Shown: positions 18,016-28,371, numbered from the stretch's first letter. The stretch is 64,000 nt of DNA from Undibacterium sp. YM2 (GCF_009937975.1 NZ_AP018441.1:2232001-2296000); one strand, 5' to 3'. Notes: generated by a model from the letters alone, not told the origin. Translations and numbers: made by a program.

Positions 18016-19134
18016 ATGAGCATGTCTACTACCCAGGAAATCGTTGCCGAATTGCGCGCTGGCCGCATGGTGATACTGGTTGATGAAGAAGATAGAGAAA
18101 ACGAAGGCGACCTGATCATGGCCGCCGAGTTTGTTACCCCGGAAGCTATCAATTTCATGGCCAAGTTTGGCCGTGGCCTGATTTGCCTGACTTTGACTGA
18201 AGAACGTTGTGATCAGTTGAACCTGGCCATGATGACCAGTCGCAACGGCACCTCCTTTGGCACCAACTTCACTGTGTCAATAGAAGCCGCTGAAGGCGTG
18301 ACCACCGGTATCTCTGCCGCTGATCGTGCCCGTACGGTACAGGTTGCGGTTGACAAGAAGTCTACTGCTGCTGACATCGTCCAGCCTGGCCATATTTTCC
18401 CGCTGAAGGCGCAAAGAGGCGGCGTCCTCATGCGTGCTGGTCATACCGAAGCCGGTTGCGACCTGGCAGAGTTGGCTGGCCTGACACCAGCATCCGTGAT
18501 TTGCGAAATCATGAAGGATGACGGTACCATGGCCCGTCTGCCTGATCTGATAGAGTTCGCCAAAGAACACGACATGAAGATAGGCACAATTGCCGACCTG
18601 ATTCATTATCGTAGCCAGACAGAAAGCATAGTTGACCGTGTGGCCGAGCGTGAAATGCATACCGTGCATGGCAGCTTCAAGGCTTTGGTATATCGCGACA
18701 AGCCCAGTGGCTCTGCTCATCTGGCGCTGGTACATGGCGATATTACACGCGAAAAAGAAGCTCTGGTGCGTGTGCATCAGCCGGTATCCATCATCGATTT
18801 GCTGGAAAGCCAGGCTACCACGCATTCATGGAATGTCGCGGCGGCCATGGCAGCTATCAAGAAGGCAGATTCCGGCGTTATCGTCCTGCTCAACTGTGGC
18901 GAGACTGCAGAACAGTTGTTTGACCAGTTCAAGGCACTTGATACGCCAGAAACCAAACCCGCAGGCCGGGCTGCGCGTATGGACTTGCGCAATTACGGCA
19001 TAGGTGCACAGATTTTGAAGGATGTAGGCGTGGGCAAGATGAAATTGCTGGCCAATCCACGTAAGATGCCGTCCATGACAGGATTTAATCTCGAAGTTGT
19101 TGGGTATCTCGATAAGCCGTGCGCAGACAAATAA
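18016..19134 (+). CDS. ribB: 3,4-dihydroxy-2-butanone-4-phosphate synthase with degenerate GTP cyclohydrolase II half (RibBX type)
   Basis: 372 residues from ATG 18016 (ATG 18022 also possible). The N-terminal RibB domain is intact: [10 protein letters not shown] (about 23-32) binds metal and substrate, and RAGHTEAG (about 140) carries catalytic residues. It turns ribulose 5-phosphate into the four-carbon riboflavin precursor. The C-terminal ~160 residues follow the RibA fold (ending [23 protein letters not shown]) but lack the GDVFGSxRCDCG zinc-binding segment. The corresponding stretch reads [20 protein letters not shown]. Such RibBX proteins are known in proteobacteria, with no cyclohydrolase activity in that half. 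A separate ribA must exist elsewhere. ribH and nusB follow in the same direction. Confidence 0.9.
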   Translation: MSMSTTQEIVAELRAGRMVILVDEEDRENEGDLIMAAEFVTPEAINFMAKFGRGLICLTLTEERCDQLNLAMMTSRNGTSFGTNFTVSIEAAEGVTTGISAADRARTVQVAVDKKSTAADIVQPGHIFPLKAQRGGVLMRAGHTEAGCDLAELAGLTPASVICEIMKDDGTMARLPDLIEFAKEHDMKIGTIADLIHYRSQTESIVDRVAEREMHTVHGSFKALVYRDKPSGSAHLALVHGDITREKEALVRVHQPVSIIDLLESQATTHSWNVAAAMAAIKKADSGVIVLLNCGETAEQLFDQFKALDTPETKPAGRAARMDLRNYGIGAQILKDVGVGKMKLLANPRKMPSMTGFNLEVVGYLDKPCADK

Positions 19135-19234
19135 GGATGAGAGTGCCAGGCCGTAGCAGTGTCGCCAGCGGTCTTTTTAGTGCATTTTCATCACTCACAT
19201 CACATCAGGCGCGAAAAGCGCAAGAAAGAATATT

Positions 19235-19732
19235 ATGACAGTTGGACATTACGAAGCAAATCTGGATGGTGCAGGCGTACGTGTAGGTATCGTACAGGCA
19301 CGCTTTAATGACAATATCGGCAAGGGCTTGCTGGATGCCTGCCTGGCGGAATTGTCATTGCTGGGCGTACTCAATGAAGACATTCTGCACGTGACTGTGC
19401 CAGGCGCACTGGAAGTGCCACTGGCCTTGCAAAAACTGGCAGAAACCAATCAATTCGATGCTTTGATCGCTCTGGGCGCAGTCATCCGTGGTGAAACTTA
19501 TCACTTTGAACTGGTATCTAATGAATCGGGCGCTGGCATCACCCGCGTTGGCCTGGATGCCGGCATCCCTATCGCCAATGCCATCCTGACTACAGAGAAT
19601 GATGAGCAAGCCGAGGTGCGTATGCAGGAAAAAGGCCGTGATGCTGCCCGCGTTGCCGTAGAAATGGCCAACCTGACCCTGGCCCTGGAAGAACTGGCAG
19701 AAGCCACGGAAGATGTGCATTACGATGCCTGA
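19235..19732 (+). CDS. ribH: 6,7-dimethyl-8-ribityllumazine synthase
   Basis: 165 residues. RibH condenses the RibB product with the pyrimidine intermediate, giving lumazine, the direct precursor of riboflavin; it forms large cytoplasmic shells or pentamers. The motifs are [12 protein letters not shown] (about 17-28), VPGALEVP (55-62) and [12 protein letters not shown], with the catalytic His at 90. It lies 100 bp after ribB and before nusB, a standard proteobacterial order. The C-terminal tail is Glu- and Asp-rich, as in relatives. No anomalies. Confidence 0.96.
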   Translation: MTVGHYEANLDGAGVRVGIVQARFNDNIGKGLLDACLAELSLLGVLNEDILHVTVPGALEVPLALQKLAETNQFDALIALGAVIRGETYHFELVSNESGAGITRVGLDAGIPIANAILTTENDEQAEVRMQEKGRDAARVAVEMANLTLALEELAEATEDVHYDA

Positions 19733-19825
19733 TTGTCTTGCTCGGGCTTGAATGTAGATTTAAGTTCGAGCCTGGACGATGATTACCCAGCTCCATGTTA
19801 GTGAGATAAGTTAGTAAGAGAAGAT

Positions 19826-20290
19826 ATGAATAATAAAACCCTACACGCCAATCCCAGCAAGAACCGTTCGCCACGCCACCGTGCGCGCGAATTTGCCTTG
19901 CAGGGCATGTACCAATGGCTGCTGAATAATGAAGATTCCGGCGCGATTGAAGCCCATATCCGTGAAGCTCACGGTTTTGAGAAGGCAGACAGAGAGCATT
20001 TTGATTCCCTGTTGCATGGTGCTATCAAACAATCCATAGAATTGCGCGAGCAAATTGCTCCTTTGATCGATCGCAGCATTGCTGAGTTGTCACCTATCGA
20101 GCATGCAGCGCTGTTGATTGGTGCCTATGAATTGAAGAACCACATAGAAATCCCTTACCGCGTCGTCATCAACGAAGCGGTAGAGTTGACCAAGTCCTTT
20201 GGTGGTCTGGATGGTCACAAGTATGTCAATGGTGTACTCGACAAACTGGCAGCAAAGCTACGCGCGACTGAGGTTGCAGCGGGTAAGTAA
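19826..20290 (+). CDS. nusB: Transcription antitermination factor NusB
   Basis: 154 residues, all-helical. NusB binds boxA RNA with NusE (S10) and allows antitermination in rRNA operons. The N-terminus [18 protein letters not shown] is the Arg-rich RNA-binding helix. The C-terminal blocks [45 protein letters not shown] and [12 protein letters not shown] are the family signature. It is the last gene of the ribB-ribH-nusB unit; an intrinsic terminator follows at 20331. Confidence 0.96.
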   Translation: MNNKTLHANPSKNRSPRHRAREFALQGMYQWLLNNEDSGAIEAHIREAHGFEKADREHFDSLLHGAIKQSIELREQIAPLIDRSIAELSPIEHAALLIGAYELKNHIEIPYRVVINEAVELTKSFGGLDGHKYVNGVLDKLAAKLRATEVAAGK

Positions 20291-20330
20291 GTTACTGACC
20301 AAGTTACTGAGCATATTTGTAAAAGTATCT

Positions 20331-20368
20331 ACCGCCTTATTTTGAAAATAAATAAGGCGGTTTTTTTT
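20331..20368 (+). terminator. Intrinsic terminator after nusB
   Basis: Perfect 12-bp stem ACCGCCTTATTT / AAATAAGGCGGT with a 7-base loop, followed by eight T residues. It ends 25 bp before the start of the aminotransferase gene and rules out the earlier in-frame starts of that gene as likely. Confidence 0.92.
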
Positions 20369-20392
20369 CAGCCTGAGTTTTTAGGAAGTGCC

Positions 20393-21559
20393 ATGCATCA
20401 AAATCTCGCAGCAAGACTGGACAATATCGCCCCTTTCCATGTGATGGAACTCATGAAAATGGCGGCAGAACTGGAGAGGCAGGGCCGCCATCTCATACAT
20501 ATGGGCATAGGCGAGCCAGACTTTACCGCGCCGCAAGCGGTGATTGATGCTGCTGCCAAGGCCATGTCTGCTGGTCGTTTGCAATATACCTCTGCCCTGG
20601 GTCTACCAGCATTGCGAACGGCGATATCGCAGCATTACCGTGATGTGTTTGATCTTGATGTGCCAGCTTCCCGCATTATTGTGACGGCTGGTGCATCGGC
20701 TGCCTTGTTGCTGGCATGTGCGGCTTTGGTCGAGCCGGGCAGGGAAGTGCTGATGCCAGACCCTTGTTATCCCTGCAACCGCCATTTTGTCGCAGCATTT
20801 GAGGGCAGGGCAAAACTCATTGCCAGCGGGCCGGATCACCGCTTTCAACTGACTGAAGAAATCGTTAAACGGCAATGGGATGAGCGCAGTAGTGGCGTTT
20901 TGCTGGCCTCGCCTTCAAATCCTACCGGTACTTCGATAGAACATGAAGAGTTGGGCAAGATAGTCGCTGCAGTCAAAGAGTTGGGCGGTTTCAGCATTGT
21001 CGATGAGATTTATCAGGGGCTGACTTATGATGGCGCACCATTTTCTGCCCTGTCGCTGGATGAAGATGTGGTCGTTATCAATAGCTTCAGCAAATATTTC
21101 AATATGACAGGCTGGCGTCTTGGCTGGCTGGTGGTGCCTGAGCGTATCGTGCCTGCACTGGAAAAACTGGCGCAAAACCTGTTTATCTGCCCATCTTCAA
21201 TTGCCCAGTACGCTGCCCTGGCTTGCTTTGAACCGGCGACTATCGCCATTTATGAAGAGCGCAAGGCAGAATTCAAGCGCCGTCGCGACTATATCGTGCC
21301 TGCATTGCGTGAGCTTGGCTTTGGTATTCCTGTCATGCCCGACGGCGCATTCTATGTGTATGCCGATTGTTCCAGTTTTACCGACGATGCAGATGCCTTT
21401 GCCAAGCAGGTATTGAATGAAGCTGGCGTCGTGATCGTACCCGGCCAGGATTTTGGCCCGGCTACTGCAACATCGTATGTGCGTCTGTCGTATGCCAATT
21501 CATTGGAGAATTTGCAGGAAGCAGTGGCCAGGTTGAAGAAATTTTTGGCTGACAGATAA
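20393..21559 (+). CDS. PLP-dependent class I/II aminotransferase
   Basis: 388 residues from ATG 20393, which has an AGGAAG element 5 bases upstream; longer in-frame starts would overlap the nusB terminator. It is a fold-type I aminotransferase: GEPDF near residue 40, SPSNPTG with N176, VDEIY with D204 contacting the PLP ring nitrogen, and SFSKYFNMTGWRLGW with the Schiff-base Lys 234. The C-terminal domain (GAFYVYADCSSF, then YVRLSYANSLENL) supplies the carboxylate-binding Arg. The sequence groups with the broad aspartate/alanine aminotransferase class. The amino donor and acceptor cannot be told. A single-gene unit between two terminators. Confidence 0.88.
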   Translation: MHQNLAARLDNIAPFHVMELMKMAAELERQGRHLIHMGIGEPDFTAPQAVIDAAAKAMSAGRLQYTSALGLPALRTAISQHYRDVFDLDVPASRIIVTAGASAALLLACAALVEPGREVLMPDPCYPCNRHFVAAFEGRAKLIASGPDHRFQLTEEIVKRQWDERSSGVLLASPSNPTGTSIEHEELGKIVAAVKELGGFSIVDEIYQGLTYDGAPFSALSLDEDVVVINSFSKYFNMTGWRLGWLVVPERIVPALEKLAQNLFICPSSIAQYAALACFEPATIAIYEERKAEFKRRRDYIVPALRELGFGIPVMPDGAFYVYADCSSFTDDADAFAKQVLNEAGVVIVPGQDFGPATATSYVRLSYANSLENLQEAVARLKKFLADR

Positions 21560-21598
21560 TTAAGGCAAGTCGCCAAAAACAATTGCTTAGAGCAATAA

Positions 21599-21635
21599 AA
21601 AAAGCCGTCTGATCATAAAATCAGACGGCTTTTTT
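21599..21635. terminator. Bidirectional terminator between the aminotransferase and lytic transglycosylase genes
   Basis: AAAAAGCCGTCTGAT / ATCAGACGGCTTTTT, a perfect 15-bp stem with a 6-base loop, flanked by A and T runs. It serves both convergent genes. Confidence 0.92.
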
Positions 21636-21649
21636 ATCAAAGGTCAGGC

Positions 21650-22606
21650 TTACAGTGCTGCAACCTGATCTTTTTTGGCCTCTATCGTCGCCTTGGCCTC
21701 TGTTGCCTCAGGCTTGTGTACAGGAGCGGCCTCAATCGGGCGTGCCTGTACTGGGGCAGGAGCAGGTGCTGGGGCACTAAATACGGTAGGTACGTTTTTA
21801 CCGGCAGATACATCTTTCAGGCGCTTGTATTCATTCAATACGCGTGCGCCATAGCCAGAATCATTGTCGGAATCGGCTGCGCCTACATACATCTTCAGAC
21901 CAGCTTCAACAGAGCCACCACGGGTGACATAGTCTTTCAATATCAATGCACCAACACGGATATTGGCAACCGGGTTCAGGGCAGCTTTAACGCCACCGAG
22001 GTCCTGGAACTTGTCATGATGTACCTTGGACATGACTTGCATCAAGCCTTGTGCACCAACCGGGCTTTCGGCAAATGGGTTCAGGCCGGATTCTATCGCC
22101 ATGACTGACAGTATCAGCAAAGGGTCTATCTTGATTTCCTTGGCGGTCAGATAAGCGGCAGATACCAGCATATTGGTCGCATCATTGGCAACGCGGTAGC
22201 GCTTGGCCAGCCAGTTGGTTACCCATTGTTGCTGACGTTGATTGCCCAGCATTTTTGCTTCTTCTTCAGATGCGCTTACTTTTTGCAAGCCTGCTTCAGA
22301 ATTGGCCTGGCCTGGTGCCTGCATCAGTTGCGCAAGATTTGGCGCTGGTACGGCTGCTACGGCTTCTGCAGGCTCTTCGCCAGCTTCAGCATAGGGTGAT
22401 AATCCCTTGAATTTGTCTGTCAGTTCTGGTTTGACATACATCATGACCAAAACGACCATGGCAATAATGCCAGTGAGTGTCAGCAGGTTGCGCAGGGTGG
22501 TGAAAAAACCACTGGTTGTATCACGCGCTACCATGAAAAGCGCTTTGCGCTTGTCCGTTGAAGAAAAACTACTTTGTTGTACAGCTAAAATAAAACGTTG
22601 AATCAT
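21650..22606 (-). CDS. Membrane-anchored lytic transglycosylase (SLT domain)
   Basis: 318 residues from ATG 22606, which has a strong AGGAGGT element 5 bases upstream; the frame is open a little further without sense. One hydrophobic segment (about 40-58, LLTLTGIIAMVVLVMMYV) gives an N-in, C-out anchor in the inner membrane. A linker follows, then an SLT domain with the catalytic Glu about 172 in MAIESGLNPFAESPVGAQGLMQVM. Enzymes of this kind cleave glycan strands of peptidoglycan with formation of anhydro-muropeptides. The C-terminal ~60 residues are rich in Ala, Pro and Lys and probably disordered. No secretion system is nearby, so a housekeeping role is likely. Confidence 0.88.
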   Translation of the reverse strand: MIQRFILAVQQSSFSSTDKRKALFMVARDTTSGFFTTLRNLLTLTGIIAMVVLVMMYVKPELTDKFKGLSPYAEAGEEPAEAVAAVPAPNLAQLMQAPGQANSEAGLQKVSASEEEAKMLGNQRQQQWVTNWLAKRYRVANDATNMLVSAAYLTAKEIKIDPLLILSVMAIESGLNPFAESPVGAQGLMQVMSKVHHDKFQDLGGVKAALNPVANIRVGALILKDYVTRGGSVEAGLKMYVGAADSDNDSGYGARVLNEYKRLKDVSAGKNVPTVFSAPAPAPAPVQARPIEAAPVHKPEATEAKATIEAKKDQVAAL

Positions 22607-23090
22607 GTTACCTCCTGAATCTTCGCGATGCCTCATTCAACTTAATGAAAAGTCAAATGCATAGAGCCTACTTCCGCGAATCAGAAACATCGTCCTCGTC
22701 ACCAGTGTGATCGCAAGACGCCGGAGTCGTTTGTCAAATCAGGCCCGTCGAACCTGTTCATGGTGTGTCCAGTGACAAACAACTATTTTCGGGATAAGGC
22801 AGACGCCTTTTGAAAACAATCCTTACAATGTTATGTGGGGCCCGATCCCCGTGAATGATGTTACCGTTTGGCGAAACTCTCTTTGTGTCGAAAGTGGCGG
22901 AAGTCATTAACCTCTTCATCAAGTTGGGCGAATTGTAGGGGCGGTTTTATATCAAGTCAACACTATCAAACTGGAAAATAATTACTTTTATGTATAATGA
23001 ATTGTGCTGCGGCGCAGCAAAATTCAATAAAATCAAGCACTTGGCAGAAATTGCTAGTGCGACTAGTGCAGAGATACGAAAAAGCGAAAA
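22607..23090. other. 484-bp gene-free region between divergent genes
   Basis: No open frame of note. It must hold the promoters of the transglycosylase gene (minus) and ubiD (plus). A TATAAT hexamer at 22993-22998, about 90 bp before ubiD, is a candidate -10 box, but the matching -35 is poor. A small GCTGCGGCGCAGC hairpin lies near 23005. Nothing else recognised. Confidence 0.5.
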
Positions 23091-24578
23091 ATGATGAAAT
23101 ATTCTGATTTGAGAGATTTTATTTCTCAACTGCAAGAAAAAGGCGAACTAAAACAGGTGGACTTGCCTGTTTCACCACATTTGGAAATGACCGAGATTTG
23201 CGACCGCACTTTGCGTGCCGCAGGTCCGGCTCTTTTATTCACCAAACCTGTTGGTCACACCATACCAGTGCTGGGTAATTTATTTGGCACGACACGCCGC
23301 GTAGCACTAGGCATGGGGGCAGAAAACCTGAGCGAATTGCGCCAGATCGGCCATGTTTTATCAGCACTGAAAGAACCGGAACCACCCAAAGGTTTTAAAG
23401 AAATTCTGGGCATGGGGGCATTGGTCAAAGCAGTCTGGGACATGTCACCCAAAGAGCTGCGCGGTGCCAAATGCCAGGAGATAGTCTGGGAAGGAAATGA
23501 TGTTGATCTCGCCCGTTTACCTATACAGCATTGCTGGCCTGGTGACGTCGCGCCATTGATTACCTGGGGTCTGGTGATTACCAAAGGCCCTAATAAAAAA
23601 CGTCAGAATCTGGGTATATATAGACAGCAGGTGTTGGGCCGCAATAAAGTCATCATGCGCTGGCTGGCACATCGCGGTGGTGCGCTGGATTTTCGTGAGC
23701 ATAGCATCGTCAATAAAGGCAAGCCTTACCCCATCGCCGTTGCTTTGGGTGCCGACCCGGCTACTATATTAGGTGCCGTGACGCCGGTGCCAGATAGCTT
23801 GTCTGAATACCAGTTCGCCGGGCTTTTGCGCGGTAGCCGTACTGAGCTGGTGAAGGCAATCGGCAGCGAATTGCGCGTGCCCGCGTCAGCAGAAATCGTG
23901 CTGGAAGGGCATATCTATCCTGATGAAAATCACCCCAGCGGCTATGAGCATGCGCTCGAAGGGCCGTATGGTGATCACACCGGTTACTACAATGAGAAAG
24001 ATTGGTTCCCGGTCTTCACGATAGACCGCATCACCATGCGCCGTGATCCTATTTATCACTCTACGTATACAGGTAAACCACCTGATGAACCTGCAGTACT
24101 GGGTGTGGCGCTGAACGAAGTCTTCATTCCTCTGCTGCAAAAGCAGTTCAGTGAAATCACGGACTTTTATTTGCCACCAGAAGGTTGTAGTTACCGCATG
24201 GCCGTGGTGCAAATGAAAAAAGCTTATGCCGGTCATGCCAAACGCGTCATGTTTGGTGTCTGGAGTTTTTTACGCCAGTTCATGTATACCAAGTTCATTA
24301 TCGTCGTGGATGAAGATGTCAATATTCGCGACTGGAAAGAAGTGATCTGGGCGATCACTACCCGTGTTGATCCCTTGCGCGATACCACGCTGGTCGATAA
24401 TACGCCGATTGATTACCTGGACTTTGCTTCACCCGTCAGCGGCCTGGGCAGCAAGATGGGTATAGATGCGACCAATAAATGGCCGGGCGAGACCAGCCGT
24501 GAGTGGGGCACGACGATAGAAATGACGCCAGAAGTAAAGGCGAAGGTAGATCAGATCTGGCAAGAACTGGGCTTGTGA
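23091..24578 (+). CDS. ubiD: 4-hydroxy-3-polyprenylbenzoate decarboxylase UbiD
   Basis: 495 residues, the standard length. UbiD removes the carboxyl group of the prenylated hydroxybenzoate in ubiquinone synthesis, using prenylated FMN made by UbiX (no ubiX in this window). The N-terminus is [22 protein letters not shown]. The core has [18 protein letters not shown], a [22 protein letters not shown] block and the [20 protein letters not shown] segment holding the conserved Glu-Arg-Glu region, and it ends near [18 protein letters not shown] 23091 is followed by a second ATG at 23094. Its neighbour is a thioesterase gene 61 bp downstream. Confidence 0.96.
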   Translation: MMKYSDLRDFISQLQEKGELKQVDLPVSPHLEMTEICDRTLRAAGPALLFTKPVGHTIPVLGNLFGTTRRVALGMGAENLSELRQIGHVLSALKEPEPPKGFKEILGMGALVKAVWDMSPKELRGAKCQEIVWEGNDVDLARLPIQHCWPGDVAPLITWGLVITKGPNKKRQNLGIYRQQVLGRNKVIMRWLAHRGGALDFREHSIVNKGKPYPIAVALGADPATILGAVTPVPDSLSEYQFAGLLRGSRTELVKAIGSELRVPASAEIVLEGHIYPDENHPSGYEHALEGPYGDHTGYYNEKDWFPVFTIDRITMRRDPIYHSTYTGKPPDEPAVLGVALNEVFIPLLQKQFSEITDFYLPPEGCSYRMAVVQMKKAYAGHAKRVMFGVWSFLRQFMYTKFIIVVDEDVNIRDWKEVIWAITTRVDPLRDTTLVDNTPIDYLDFASPVSGLGSKMGIDATNKWPGETSREWGTTIEMTPEVKAKVDQIWQELGL

Positions 24579-24639
24579 GTGATTGGTAAGTGGCTCGTAA
24601 CTCCGGTGTTTTAGCGATTAAATTTTTGCGTGTATATAT

Positions 24640-25131
24640 ATGAGTGTTTCAGTTGATTTAGGGACTTTTGGTGCTTCCATGGTTTGGGATTATCCGCAAC
24701 CGTTCACGCGGGCAGTGAAACCGCAAGAAAGTGATATCGATGGTTTGAATCATACCAATAACGCAGTTTATGTACGCTGGTGTGAAGAAGTCGCATGGGG
24801 GCATTCTGAGGCATTGGGTTTGAATCTCGCAGACTATCATCGCCTGGACCGCGCCATGGCGATCAGGCGTGGTGAGTATGACTATGTCTTGCCTACCTTG
24901 CTTGGTGAATCAATGACGCTGGCGACCTGGCTGTTTGCCAGTGATGGCAAACTCACCATGGACAGGCGTTTTCAATTGATACGTGACAGTGATGGTGCCA
25001 CGGTGCTACGGGGGCGCTGGGATTTGGTCTGTATAGAGCTCAGCAGTGGACGTGCCCGCCGCATGCCGCCTGAGTTTTGCGATATCTATTTACCAGCGGT
25101 GGTGCCATCGGCATCACTCTCAACCGAATAG
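24640..25131 (+). CDS. Acyl-CoA thioesterase (hot-dog fold, 4HBT type)
   Basis: 163 residues. The sequence QESDIDGLNHTNNAVYVRWCEEVAW (about 33-57) is the 4-hydroxybenzoyl-CoA thioesterase signature, with the catalytic Asp and the HTNN turn. RRGEYDYVLPTLLGESMTLATWL and LTMDRRFQLIRDSDG complete the hot-dog fold. Such enzymes hydrolyse acyl-CoA or aroyl-CoA thioesters in the cytoplasm. Position next to ubiD may only reflect operon convenience; the substrate is not known. The next gene's ORF overlaps nothing, but its true start is 126 bp downstream. Confidence 0.85.
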   Translation: MSVSVDLGTFGASMVWDYPQPFTRAVKPQESDIDGLNHTNNAVYVRWCEEVAWGHSEALGLNLADYHRLDRAMAIRRGEYDYVLPTLLGESMTLATWLFASDGKLTMDRRFQLIRDSDGATVLRGRWDLVCIELSSGRARRMPPEFCDIYLPAVVPSASLSTE

Positions 25132-25257
25132 GTGAGCAGGGGCCGATCAGGCTTTTGTTGGACTCAGGCTACGCTTTGCAGTATGGCGGCGACATGCAGG
25201 CAAGCAAGAAGCATTATTCAAGTACAATCAATTACTTCTATTTCTTGCTTCCTGCAC

Positions 25258-26217
25258 ATGAAACGCCCGCGTTTTTTACCCGATAACATGACCTTGCTGC
25301 TATTGGGCGTCGTCACTCTGGCCAGTCTGTTTCCTGCACGTGGCGTAGTCGCGTCAGGCTTTGATCATTTGTCTGTTGGCATGATTGCCTTGCTGTTTTT
25401 CATGCATGGTGCCAAATTGTCGCGCCAGGCCGTGATAGCTGGTTTGACTCATTGGCGACTGCATTTGCTGGTGATGGCATGCACTTTCGCGATTTTCCCT
25501 TTGATAGGCCTGGCATTGAAGCCTTTGCTGCTCTCCCTGATTACACCAGAGTTATATATAGGCATACTGTTTCTCTGCGTATTGCCTTCGACTGTGCAGT
25601 CGTCGATTGCGTTTACCTCTGTTGCGCGCGGCAATGTTCCTGCAGCCATTTGCAGCGCGTCGCTGAGTAATATGCTGGGCATATTCCTGACCCCCTTGCT
25701 GGTCAGTCTGGTTGTGGTCGCCCATGGTGAAAGTCATTCTTCACTCGACGCGATGCTGAAGATAGTTTGCCAGCTCTTATTGCCCTTCGTCGCCGGACAG
25801 CTGGCGCGGCCCTGGTTGCAGTCCTGGATGGAAAAATATGCGAGTACGTTGACCATGGTGGATCAAAGCTCGATTTTGCTGGTGGTATATGTGGCCTTCA
25901 GTGAAGCGGTTGTACAAGGTTTGTGGCAGCAACTACCGCCCCTGATGCTGGCCAGCCTGCTGGGTATCAGCGCATTGATGCTGGCGATTATCATGACTTT
26001 GACTACCTTCATCAGCCGCCGCCTGGGGTTCAACAAGGAAGATGAAATCACTATTGTGTTTTGCGGCTCCAAGAAAAGTCTGGCCAGTGGCGTGCCGATT
26101 GCCAAAGTTTTATTTGCCAGCCATGCCCTTGGTATGGTCTTATTACCACTGATGCTGTTTCATCAGCTACAGTTGATGGTATGTGCCTTCATGGCGCAAC
26201 ATTACGCTAAAAGATAA
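25258..26217 (+). CDS. Bile acid:sodium symporter family transporter (YfeH/SLC10A7-like)
   Basis: 319 residues from ATG 25258 ([19 protein letters not shown]); the frame is open to 25132, but that part is unlike the family. It has nine to ten hydrophobic segments. The blocks [55 protein letters not shown] and [21 protein letters not shown] match the SBF-like branch that contains E. coli YfeH and eukaryotic SLC10A7, rather than true bile-acid carriers. The transported ion or solute is not established for bacterial members. It ends 10 bp before the hydroxypyruvate isomerase gene, so the two are probably one message. Confidence 0.85.
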   Translation: MKRPRFLPDNMTLLLLGVVTLASLFPARGVVASGFDHLSVGMIALLFFMHGAKLSRQAVIAGLTHWRLHLLVMACTFAIFPLIGLALKPLLLSLITPELYIGILFLCVLPSTVQSSIAFTSVARGNVPAAICSASLSNMLGIFLTPLLVSLVVVAHGESHSSLDAMLKIVCQLLLPFVAGQLARPWLQSWMEKYASTLTMVDQSSILLVVYVAFSEAVVQGLWQQLPPLMLASLLGISALMLAIIMTLTTFISRRLGFNKEDEITIVFCGSKKSLASGVPIAKVLFASHALGMVLLPLMLFHQLQLMVCAFMAQHYAKR

Positions 26218-26227
26218 GGAGTCAGTC

Positions 26228-27019
26228 ATGCCACGTTTTGCTGCCAACCTCAGCATGATGTATACAGAGTTGCCTTTTAATGAACGTTTCACCGCTGCGG
26301 CAAAAGATGGTTTCAAGGGCGTCGAATACCTGTTCCCTTACGATTATGCTGCTACTGAACTGAAAGATCTGCTTGCTGCTAACGGGCTGGAGCAAGTCTT
26401 GTTCAATACTTCGCCAGGCAACTGGGCGCTGGGTGAGCGTGGAATAGCATCCCTGCCTGGCCGGGAAGAAGAGTTCAAGCAAGCTTTTGATACTGCGCTG
26501 GATTATGCGCGCGTGCTGGGTAACCGGCATTTGCATGTCATGGCAGGATTGATACAGCCTGAACAGGACAGGGAAAGGCATCGCGCTGTTTATTTGCGCA
26601 ATCTTGCTTATGCTGCCTTATTGGCCTCGCGGGAAGGCATCACCATCCTTATAGAGCCCATCAATACCCGCGACATACCAGGGTTTTTCCTGAACCGGCA
26701 AGATGAGGCACAAGAGATTTGCCAGGAGATAGGCGTAGAGAATTTGCGCGTGCAATTTGATATCTACCATTGCCAGATCGTCGAAGGTGATGTCGCCACC
26801 AAGCTGCGCCGTGATATGTCACGCAAGCATGCAGGCATAGGTCATATACAGATAGCTGGCGTACCAGACCGGCATGAACCGGATATCGGTGAAGTGAATT
26901 ACCCTTATCTGTTTGATCTGATTGATGAACTGGGCTATCAGGGCTGGATAGGTTGTGAGTACCGGCCACGTGCAGGAACTTCAGAAGGCTTATCCTGGGT
27001 CAAGCCCTGGTTGAAATAA
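26228..27019 (+). CDS. hyi: Hydroxypyruvate isomerase family protein
   Basis: 263 residues from ATG 26228, which has AAGGAG 7 bases upstream, overlapping the end of the preceding gene. It is a TIM-barrel of the xylose-isomerase-like AP endonuclease 2 superfamily. The line [38 protein letters not shown], then [16 protein letters not shown] (metal-binding Glu), [14 protein letters not shown] and [16 protein letters not shown] are characteristic of Hyi/OtnI, which interconverts hydroxypyruvate and tartronate semialdehyde (or 2-oxo-tetronate isomers). No glyoxylate carboligase or tartronate reductase gene is near, so the pathway is open. Confidence 0.88.
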   Translation: MPRFAANLSMMYTELPFNERFTAAAKDGFKGVEYLFPYDYAATELKDLLAANGLEQVLFNTSPGNWALGERGIASLPGREEEFKQAFDTALDYARVLGNRHLHVMAGLIQPEQDRERHRAVYLRNLAYAALLASREGITILIEPINTRDIPGFFLNRQDEAQEICQEIGVENLRVQFDIYHCQIVEGDVATKLRRDMSRKHAGIGHIQIAGVPDRHEPDIGEVNYPYLFDLIDELGYQGWIGCEYRPRAGTSEGLSWVKPWLK

Positions 27020-27034
27020 TCGATAGCACCATGT

Positions 27035-27064
27035 AAAAAAGCAGTCGCGATGACTGCTTTTTTT
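27035..27064. terminator. Bidirectional terminator between hyi and the reductase gene
   Basis: AAAAAAGCAGTC / GACTGCTTTTTT stem with a 5-base loop and A/T flanks, between convergent genes. Confidence 0.9.
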
Positions 27065-27086
27065 GTTTGCCGAGCAAGGAGGATTT

Positions 27087-28112
27087 TTATTCTTCGCCGA
27101 CCTGCAAAATCAGTTTGCCAAAGTTTTTGCCTTCAAACAGCATCATCAGAGTATCAGGGAAAGTTTCCAGACCTTTGACAATATCTTCGCGCGTCTGGAA
27201 TTTGCCTTCCGCCATCCATTTACTCATTTCAGCGACGGCTTCGCCATAGCGGGCAGCATAATCAAATACAACTATACCTTCCATGCGGGCGCGGTTTACC
27301 AGCAGCGACAGGTAATTGGCCGGGCCTTTGACTGGTGTAGTATTGTTGTACTGGGAGATCGCGCCGCAAATGATGATGCGTGCCTTCAGATTGATGCGAG
27401 TCAGCACGGTATCAAGAATATCGCCGCCAACATTATCAAAATAAACATCAACGCCATGCGGGCAGTGTTCTTTCAGGCCATCTTTGACTGAACCTGACTT
27501 GTAATCGATGCAGGCATCAAAGCCCAGTTCGTTGACGACAAAATCGCATTTATCCTTGCCACCGGCAATACCAACAACGCGGCAACCTTTTTGTTTGGCG
27601 ACCTGACCTACAGTCTGGCCAACCGCACCGGCGGCGCCAGATACCACCACCGTTTCACCTGCTTTTGGCTGACCAACATCCAACAAACCAAAATAAGCTG
27701 TCATGCCAGGCATGCCCAGCGCGTTCATGAATTTGGGCAGAGGGGCGAGTTTTGGGCTGACCTTGTAAAAGCCCGCCGTTTTATCATCAGCCGCACCTAC
27801 CCAGTATTGCTGCACACCCGTGCCGCCTGAAACATAATCACCGACCGCAAATTTGGGGGACTTCGAAGCAATCACCTTACCTATGCCACCGGCACGCATG
27901 ACTTCATTGATGGCAACCGGACGGATATAGGATTTGCCTTCATTCATCCAGCCACGCATGGCAGGGTCCAGCGAGATATAGATGGTTTGCACAACGATTT
28001 CACCATCTGTGATATCGCGTACTTCTTCCGTCGTGAAGTTCCAGTCGCTATGCTTGGGATTGCCGACAGGGCGGGCGGCGAGGCGGTATTGTTGATTGCT
28101 GAGTGTGCTCAT
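27087..28112 (-). CDS. NADP-dependent MDR-family oxidoreductase (CurA / prostaglandin reductase-like)
   Basis: 341 residues from ATG 28112, with a GGAG element 8 bases upstream. It is a zinc-free medium-chain dehydrogenase/reductase. The N-terminal catalytic domain contains YISLDPAMRGWMNEGKSYI, followed by GMPGMTAYFGLLDVGQPK and the nucleotide-binding VVSGAAGAVGQTVGQVAK (AxxGxxG type, NADP). The end ERINL-type block here reads GLETFPDTLMMLFEGKNFGKLIL. Relatives are E. coli CurA and leukotriene B4 dehydrogenase, which reduce the double bond of enones. The natural substrate is unknown. A single-gene unit, divergent from purU. Confidence 0.9.
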   Translation of the reverse strand: MSTLSNQQYRLAARPVGNPKHSDWNFTTEEVRDITDGEIVVQTIYISLDPAMRGWMNEGKSYIRPVAINEVMRAGGIGKVIASKSPKFAVGDYVSGGTGVQQYWVGAADDKTAGFYKVSPKLAPLPKFMNALGMPGMTAYFGLLDVGQPKAGETVVVSGAAGAVGQTVGQVAKQKGCRVVGIAGGKDKCDFVVNELGFDACIDYKSGSVKDGLKEHCPHGVDVYFDNVGGDILDTVLTRINLKARIIICGAISQYNNTTPVKGPANYLSLLVNRARMEGIVVFDYAARYGEAVAEMSKWMAEGKFQTREDIVKGLETFPDTLMMLFEGKNFGKLILQVGEE

Positions 28113-28371
28113 GTTGTCTCCAGAATGTTGTACTTGGGTTGCTGCTGTCTGAACCAAATTTTTTGGGTGGGGCTGCCAGAAGAACGACTATACACTAATT
28201 AGAACGATCGTGCTTTTTGTTGTGATTGTTTAATTGAAGCGGGATTCTATGAATTATGCGACTGATCATGCGACAATAGACGGTTAATCTTTAAGCTTTG
28301 CAATCAATTTAACGAATTTAATTTGTTTCTGGCCATGGAAAGCAGCAAATCCTGGCCTATACACTGACATC

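Noticed and set aside
22993..22998. Strong ubiD promoter
   Set aside because: The TATAAT box has no acceptable -35 at 16-18 bp, so I do not call it as a promoter feature.
23035..23066. Sigma-54 promoter near TTGGCAGAAATTGCTA before ubiD
   Set aside because: The GG to GC spacing is 8 instead of the required 10 bases.
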